Positions 5,480 through 8,259 of a stretch of 8,259 nucleotides of DNA are shown in pieces. The stretch comes from an uncultured Succinivibrio sp. (GTDB lineage: Bacteria; Pseudomonadota; Gammaproteobacteria; Enterobacterales; Succinivibrionaceae), in assembly GCA_900767695.1 (NCBI GenBank), contig CAAGAC010000046.1, forward strand, positions 1 through 8,259. Reading direction: 5' to 3'. A program made the position numbers and the translations under genes. The stretch's first letter is position 1, and each line of letters starts with the position of its first letter. The notes below the pieces were generated by a model. It saw nothing but the letters and a program-made list of their open reading frames with translations. It made no database searches and was not told the DNA's origin.

Positions 5480-5483
5480 TCCT
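5480..5483 (-). promoter_or_regulatory. Ribosome binding site that fixes the acidic-protein start
   Basis: AGGA on the minus strand sits six bases before the ATG at 5473. A -10-like TATAAAAT lies at 5496-5503, though with that box the leader would be very short and no clear -35 fits. Confidence 0.55.
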
Positions 5484-5532
5484 GCATTCGCCGCTATTTT
5501 ATACGCGTCTTTAAAAATATAAAGTATTTCAA

Positions 5533-5553
5533 GTAACAAAACCTACTTGTTAC
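5533..5553. promoter_or_regulatory. Palindrome GTAACAA-N7-TTGTTAC upstream of the acidic-protein gene
   Basis: Perfect seven-base arms (5533-5539, 5547-5553) with a seven-base gap, centred about 70 bases before the start at 5473. An overlapping pairing, CAAGTA (5530-5535) with TACTTG (5544-5549), also exists. Dimensions and position are typical of a dimeric repressor or activator site. The AT-rich stretch 5510-5530 just downstream could hold the promoter. Confidence 0.45.
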
Positions 5554-5592
5554 GCATTCTTCAACTTGATCCACGCTGCATTTTTCTGACAT

Positions 5593-5622
5593 ATGCGTCT
5601 TGTTCCGTGGACGTTGACGCAT
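5593..5622. repeat. Inverted repeat ATGCGTC-N16-GACGCAT, and a related direct repeat
   Basis: The seven-base arms are exactly complementary. ACGCATTCTTCAACTTGATCC (from 5552, partial) and ACGCATCGTCTTGATCC (5617-5633) are similar direct copies around it. All lie in the 478-base spacer between the GGDEF gene and the acidic-protein gene. Confidence 0.3.
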
Positions 5623-5664
5623 CGTCTTGATCCCATGGCGCACACGGCGGATCGGCCGTCCGGG

Positions 5665-5730
5665 ATCAGCTCTTCAACCACGCGGAATCAGATATTCAAC
5701 TGCGCAGGATCAGCTATCCGACCACCAGCT
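5665..5730. repeat. Three tandem degenerate 22-nt units
   Basis: Copies begin with ATCAG at 5665, 5687 and 5709, exactly 22 bases apart. The first two share ATCAG, then a TTCAAC core, then CGC. The third has diverged to ATCAGCTATCCGACC. A further TCAACCAGCGC follows at 5733-5743, out of phase. No gene covers the tract. Confidence 0.45.
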
Positions 5731-5880
5731 CCTCAACCAGCGCGGGCTTGCCCTGAGGCTGCGGCCCAGGGGGCGAAATAGGCATGGATGAAGTCAAGGC
5801 TTCGGAGTGAGGATGGTCGAGGAGACCGAGGTTCTGATGACGGCAGCGCCTCAATGAGGCGTGAATCCTGAGCTGGGAAC

Positions 5881-5896
5881 CCGCCCTTGCGGGCGG
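5881..5896 (-). terminator. GNRA-loop hairpin after the GGDEF gene
   Basis: On the minus strand CCGCCC-GCAA-GGGCGG is a six-base GC stem closed by a GCAA tetraloop, about 55 bases past the stop at 5952 and followed by GTTCCC. The loop makes it unusually stable in RNA. The U-tract is poor. Confidence 0.5.
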
Positions 5897-5951
5897 TATG
5901 AGAATGAGGAAAGAAGGGAAAGAGGTGCCACGCCACGGAGGGGCGCATGGG

Positions 5952-7307
5952 TCACTTCTTAGTAGGCAGCGGCTGCTGGCTCCTGCGCCTCTCGCCGTAG
6001 AAGGCTCGCTTGTCCTTGTACATTGCCTTGTCGGCCTCGTCGTAGGCGCGGTCGAAGGTGGCCTCTCCAGGCGCCTTCCACACCGAGCCCATCGAGACGC
6101 TGATCCTGGCGTCGGCAAAGCGCTTCTTGAGATCGGCTATCGTGGCGTCGTGCTGCTCGCGGGTCAAGCCGTCCTGCATGATCATGAACTCGTCGCCGCC
6201 CATGCGGAAGACCATCTCGTTGCCAAAGCGCTCGGCGAGCAGATTCGAGAGCGAGAGGATCAGGTTGTCGCCGTCGAGGTGGCCCTTGCTGTCGTTGATG
6301 GTCTTGAGCCCGTTGAGATCGCAGAGGATCAGCCCCATTGACGCCGAGGTGTCGCGCCTCTCAAGCTCGCGCTCGAGGCCGTGGCGGTTGCACACCCCGG
6401 TCATCTGGTCGAAGTAGCTGTAGTTGATGAGCTTGCGGACGTTGTTGCGGTTGCGGATGAGCACGGCCATGAAGTGGCTGAGCACCTTGAAGGTGGTCGA
6501 GATGTTCGAGGTCCTGTAGGAGGGAGGGTTGTCCACGCCGTAGAAGCCCAGGAGCCTGCGGTTCTCGAAGATGGGCCCCACCACCAGCGAGTGGATCTTC
6601 TGGGGCTTGAGCACGGCGTAGCAGGCGGGATCCTTCCTGCGGTACTGCTCCAGGTCGTTGATGATGATGTTCGACCCCGAGTTGAAGTCCTTCCTCCAGA
6701 CGGCGAGATTGGAGTTGGGGACGCGCTTCAAGTTGTTTATCTCGGATGAGACGCCCTTGCGGCACCACTCGTAGGTGTTGTCGCAGAAGTCGCCCTTGAA
6801 CTCGAAGATGTAGGCGCGGTCGCACTCAAGGCTCTCTCCCAGATAGGCGAGCATGTCGTTGATCGAGTCATCGGGGTTGTCGCTGTGCAGCGCCCTGACC
6901 ATGGCCTCGTTGGTGACGCGCACGTAGGAGGTCAGCTCGTTGTAGAGGTTGAGGTCGTTGCCGCGGTCGTCGAAGTTGATGTCTATCTCAAGGCGCGCCC
7001 TGCCGTGCTTCTCGGTGTCGACCAGGGTCACCTTGCGCTCGTAGTAGGCGGAGTTCACCGGATCGTAGTAGTCGAACTCCTGGAACTGCCCTCGCCTGAG
7101 CTCGGCGGCGTCGTAGCCCTCGGTGACGTAGGGATCGGCGTGCAGGATCTCGTAGCACTTGATCTTGGAGATCTTGCTTGCGGGCTTGAGTCCGAGCTTG
7201 CGGCGCCCGAACTTGTTGATGTAGACGAGCTCGAAGGTCTCCGGATCCGACATGTAGACGAGTTCGCCCAGGTTGTCGAAGAATTCTTCCAGGCTGGTTG
7301 CGCTCAT
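5952..7307 (-). CDS. Diguanylate cyclase with PAS, GAF and GGDEF domains
   Basis: The 451-residue cytoplasmic protein is predicted to make cyclic di-GMP from two GTP. Residues 1-115 form a PAS-type sensor (LVYMSDPETFELVYINKFG, then CYEIL). Unlike many relatives it lacks the Cys-rich PC-x-x-C segment after CYEIL and has ADPYVTEGYD instead. Residues 130-290 are a GAF-like domain with NTYEWCRKGV and LGFYGVDNP. Residues 296-435 are GGDEF: DQMTGVCNRHGLE (300-312), Asp330 in LCDLNGLKTIND as metal ligand, and intact GGDEF at 370-374 in FRMGGDEFMIM. The inhibitory RxxD site is absent; FGNE (361-364) occupies it. There is no membrane helix and no EAL domain. The Shine-Dalgarno is weak (AAGAACAACT before the ATG), but an in-frame TGA at 7338-7340 leaves no alternative upstream start. 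It is monocistronic and on the same strand as the acidic-protein gene. Confidence 0.95.
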   Translation of the reverse strand: MSATSLEEFFDNLGELVYMSDPETFELVYINKFGRRKLGLKPASKISKIKCYEILHADPYVTEGYDAAELRRGQFQEFDYYDPVNSAYYERKVTLVDTEKHGRARLEIDINFDDRGNDLNLYNELTSYVRVTNEAMVRALHSDNPDDSINDMLAYLGESLECDRAYIFEFKGDFCDNTYEWCRKGVSSEINNLKRVPNSNLAVWRKDFNSGSNIIINDLEQYRRKDPACYAVLKPQKIHSLVVGPIFENRRLLGFYGVDNPPSYRTSNISTTFKVLSHFMAVLIRNRNNVRKLINYSYFDQMTGVCNRHGLERELERRDTSASMGLILCDLNGLKTINDSKGHLDGDNLILSLSNLLAERFGNEMVFRMGGDEFMIMQDGLTREQHDATIADLKKRFADARISVSMGSVWKAPGEATFDRAYDEADKAMYKDKRAFYGERRRSQQPLPTKK

Positions 7308-7331
7308 AGTTGTTCTTGTTGTGTTTCCGCT

Positions 7332-7350
7332 GTGCCTTCAAGGCAGGCAC
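7332..7350 (-). promoter_or_regulatory. Small hairpin in the GGDEF gene leader
   Basis: GTGCCT (7332-7337) and AGGCAC (7345-7350) can pair around a seven-base loop, 25-43 bases before the start of the diguanylate cyclase. With the weak ribosome site it might affect translation. A functional role is inference. Confidence 0.25.
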
Positions 7351-7489
7351 CCTGCCCATTTCCGATTGTCGGCCAATTCTAAATCAGCGCCGCCTGAGCG
7401 AGCCACGATCAGCCCAGCAAAGTGCGTGATCCTGCAAGAAATAGTGCTTGACGGCGCCTGGCCATCCTGCATGCGGAAGAGAGCCTCTG

Positions 7490-7577
7490 TCTCGCGTCAT
7501 GCAACGGCAGGCTGCGGCGCAATTTGGCGAGAGAGGGGTGACGCGAAAGCATGCAGTCTAGCCTACAAGACGCGAGA
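7490..7577. repeat. GACGCGA elements in both orientations with alternative pairings
   Basis: TCTCGCGTC (7490-7498) is exactly complementary to GACGCGAGA (7569-7577) over nine bases. The overlapping TCGCGTCA (7492-7499) is exactly complementary to TGACGCGA (7539-7546) over eight. The left arm can therefore pair with either right arm but not both. Alternatively these are three binding sites for one protein. The tract lies between the GGDEF start and the small membrane-protein gene. Confidence 0.4.
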
Positions 7578-7610
7578 ATGCCCGCAATTGCTCCGGCGCA
7601 GGGCGGTAAT

Positions 7611-7659
7611 TTGACATTTCAAAAAATATTTACAAGATGCCATCAAAATTCAATATACT
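7611..7659 (+). promoter_or_regulatory. AT-rich promoter zone for the 51-residue protein gene
   Basis: TTGACA at 7611-7616 is a perfect -35, but only poor -10 matches follow (CAAGAT at 16 bases). TATACT at 7654-7659 is a good -10, with TTTACA (7629-7634) at 19 bases. The region 7610-7700 is strongly AT-rich against its flanks and points at the small gene downstream. Confidence 0.4.
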
Positions 7660-7772
7660 GATCTGCAAAAGTAAAATTGTAAAACCGTAAAGCATTTCGA
7701 TGCACTATTTCAACTTGTCTCTTGTGCAGGGGCTTTTGTTACATACAATTGGAGCAGTAAACGCAGTCAGAA

Positions 7773-7794
7773 GGCGCCGCCTCAAGCGGGCGCC
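7773..7794 (+). promoter_or_regulatory. Leader hairpin next to the ribosome site of the small gene
   Basis: GGCGCC (7773-7778) and GGCGCC (7789-7794) pair. Two further GC pairs extend the stem with one bulged G, closing a CTCAA loop. The hairpin ends six bases before GGA (7800-7802) and 17 bases before the ATG, so it could tune translation or mRNA stability. Confidence 0.35.
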
Positions 7795-7811
7795 CGGCTG
7801 GAAGAAGAACA

Positions 7812-7967
7812 ATGCGCAAGCTGATCTCCAGGTTGAACAAGATGGACACCAAGCTAAAGAACTGCTGGATCCTGTTCACGGTGCTCGCCGTGCTGCACGC
7901 CGTAGTGTTCTGCGCCTACCTCGCAGGCTCGGACACCGATCTCTTCTTCGCGCTCGCAAACTTCTAA
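7812..7967 (+). CDS. Small single-helix membrane protein (51 residues)
   Basis: The ORF encodes a basic N-terminus, MRKLISRLNKMDTKLKN, then a clear hydrophobic helix at about residues 18-38 (CWILFTVLAVLHAVVFCAYL), then a short polar and hydrophobic tail ending FFALANF. This is the layout of a small inner-membrane protein anchored with its N-terminus inside. A GGAAGAAG purine stretch lies seven to eleven bases before the ATG, and an AT-rich promoter zone lies upstream. It sits within a longer overlapping frame (7700-8065) that lacks a ribosome site and turns Arg-rich, so this frame is preferred. No family is recognised. Size and topology fit small regulatory membrane proteins or type I toxins, but no antisense RNA is evident. 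A weak GGCGC-GATG-GCGCC hairpin follows the stop at 7968-7981. Confidence 0.55.
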   Translation: MRKLISRLNKMDTKLKNCWILFTVLAVLHAVVFCAYLAGSDTDLFFALANF

Positions 7968-8259
7968 GGCGCGATGGCGCCATAGCCCGAAGCAGCCTCA
8001 AGGATCTGCTTCAAATCCCTTCCGCCCTGGCCCCAGCCAATCTTCATATCGGCCCAAGGCCGTGACATTGCCGTTGTTAGGGCGTGCATCCGCTCCACCC
8101 GTTTCATCCATTTCACCAGTTCGGCCCATTCAGCTCATTCCGGGCATTCGGCTCATTCAGAACTGGCGCTAGCGGCGCGGGCAGCAATGATCCCGTGCTG
8201 AGGCAAGCCTGCTGGCGATGTGCTGAGGCTCCATTGGGTCATCAGGATCCTCAAGGACG
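7968..8259. other. Right-edge spacer without a supported gene
   Basis: This stretch holds the small hairpin after the 51-residue gene, a second hairpin CGGCC-CAA-GGCCG at 8050-8062, a 9-nt tandem repeat at 8102-8164 and the second copy of GCGCTAGCGGCGC at 8166-8178. One plus-strand frame is open from a possible GTG at 8084 to the window end, reading a Phe-rich repeat, but its only AGGG is one base from the GTG. I see no defensible gene. Confidence 0.4.
8102..8164. repeat. Seven tandem degenerate 9-nt units
   Basis: Consecutive units read TTTCATCCA, TTTCACCAG, TTCGGCCCA, TTCAGCTCA, TTCCGGGCA, TTCGGCTCA and TTCAGAACT. The first two bases are TT in every unit, and most units end in CA. The period is a multiple of three, so one plus-strand frame reads Phe every third residue, and that frame stays open to the window edge. 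Confidence 0.55.

Noticed and set aside
5474..5539. TTG-started 225-residue form of the acidic membrane protein
   Set aside because: It would begin inside the GTAACAA palindrome and has no ribosome site, while the ATG at 5473 has AGGA six bases upstream.
5665..5730. CRISPR array
   Set aside because: The 22-nt units are contiguous and degenerate, with no unique spacers between conserved repeats and no cas genes.
7273..7614. Plus-strand frame with a signal-peptide-like N-terminus
   Set aside because: It starts at a TTG inside the diguanylate cyclase gene, has no ribosome site, and its hydrophobic start is the antisense of the GGDEF gene leader.
7700..8065. 121-residue frame overlapping the 51-residue gene
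   Set aside because: No ribosome site before its ATG, and most of it is an Arg-rich shadow of the 51-residue frame, which has a clear membrane helix.
1..8259. Insertion sequence, integrase, tRNA or rRNA genes
   Set aside because: I found no transposase or integrase motifs, no matched terminal inverted repeats with target duplications, and no tRNA cloverleaf by eye. A computed scan could still find a weak case.

Overview
The window looks like chromosomal DNA of a GC-rich Gram-negative bacterium. Supporting signs are purine-rich Shine-Dalgarno sites of the AGGAG type, strongly GC-biased third codon positions with frequent AGG arginine and CTC leucine codons, a Vsr repair endonuclease and a PAS-GAF-GGDEF signalling protein. 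A host-associated proteobacterium is a reasonable inference, but nothing here fixes the genus. Only about 61% of the window falls in genes I can support. The rest is long spacers rich in inverted and short tandem repeats.

Layout, left to right. Positions 1-53 hold the 5' end of a minus-strand gene that runs off the window, behind a spacer with two inverted repeats. Positions 54-893 carry no convincing intact gene. They hold a promoter-like site, a chain of three mutually exclusive hairpins (350-421), and a probable decayed minus-strand coding remnant (380-785) read in two frames. Positions 894-2960 (+) encode a 688-residue fusion of a type I restriction-modification methylase (HsdM-like) with one HsdS-like target-recognition domain. 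The catalytic (N/D)PP(F/Y) motif appears to be replaced by HPSL. Converging on it is a well-preserved vsr gene (3148-3597, -). Divergent from vsr is a 110-residue membrane protein (3794-4126, +) resembling the DUF2214 family.

Positions 4127-4861 are mostly unassigned: GC-rich hairpins, an AT-rich patch with an 11-nt period, and competing uncertain reading frames. Next come two minus-strand genes in separate units: a 203-residue four-helix membrane protein made of two similar halves joined by an Asp-rich linker (4862-5473), and a 451-residue PAS-GAF-GGDEF diguanylate cyclase (5952-7307). Hairpins that could act as terminators follow both. The right end has a repeat-containing control region, a probable 51-residue single-helix membrane protein (7812-7967, +), and a 9-nt tandem repeat near the edge.

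The genes do not form one obvious operon. The methylase-like fusion and Vsr both concern DNA modification or its mutagenic consequences, and they suggest a remnant or repurposed modification locus. No HsdR and no Dcm-type cytosine methylase is present. The remaining supported genes encode three membrane proteins and one c-di-GMP synthase. The most unusual items are the methylase-specificity fusion lacking its catalytic motif, the internally duplicated acidic membrane protein with a palindrome upstream, and the alternating hairpins at 350-421.
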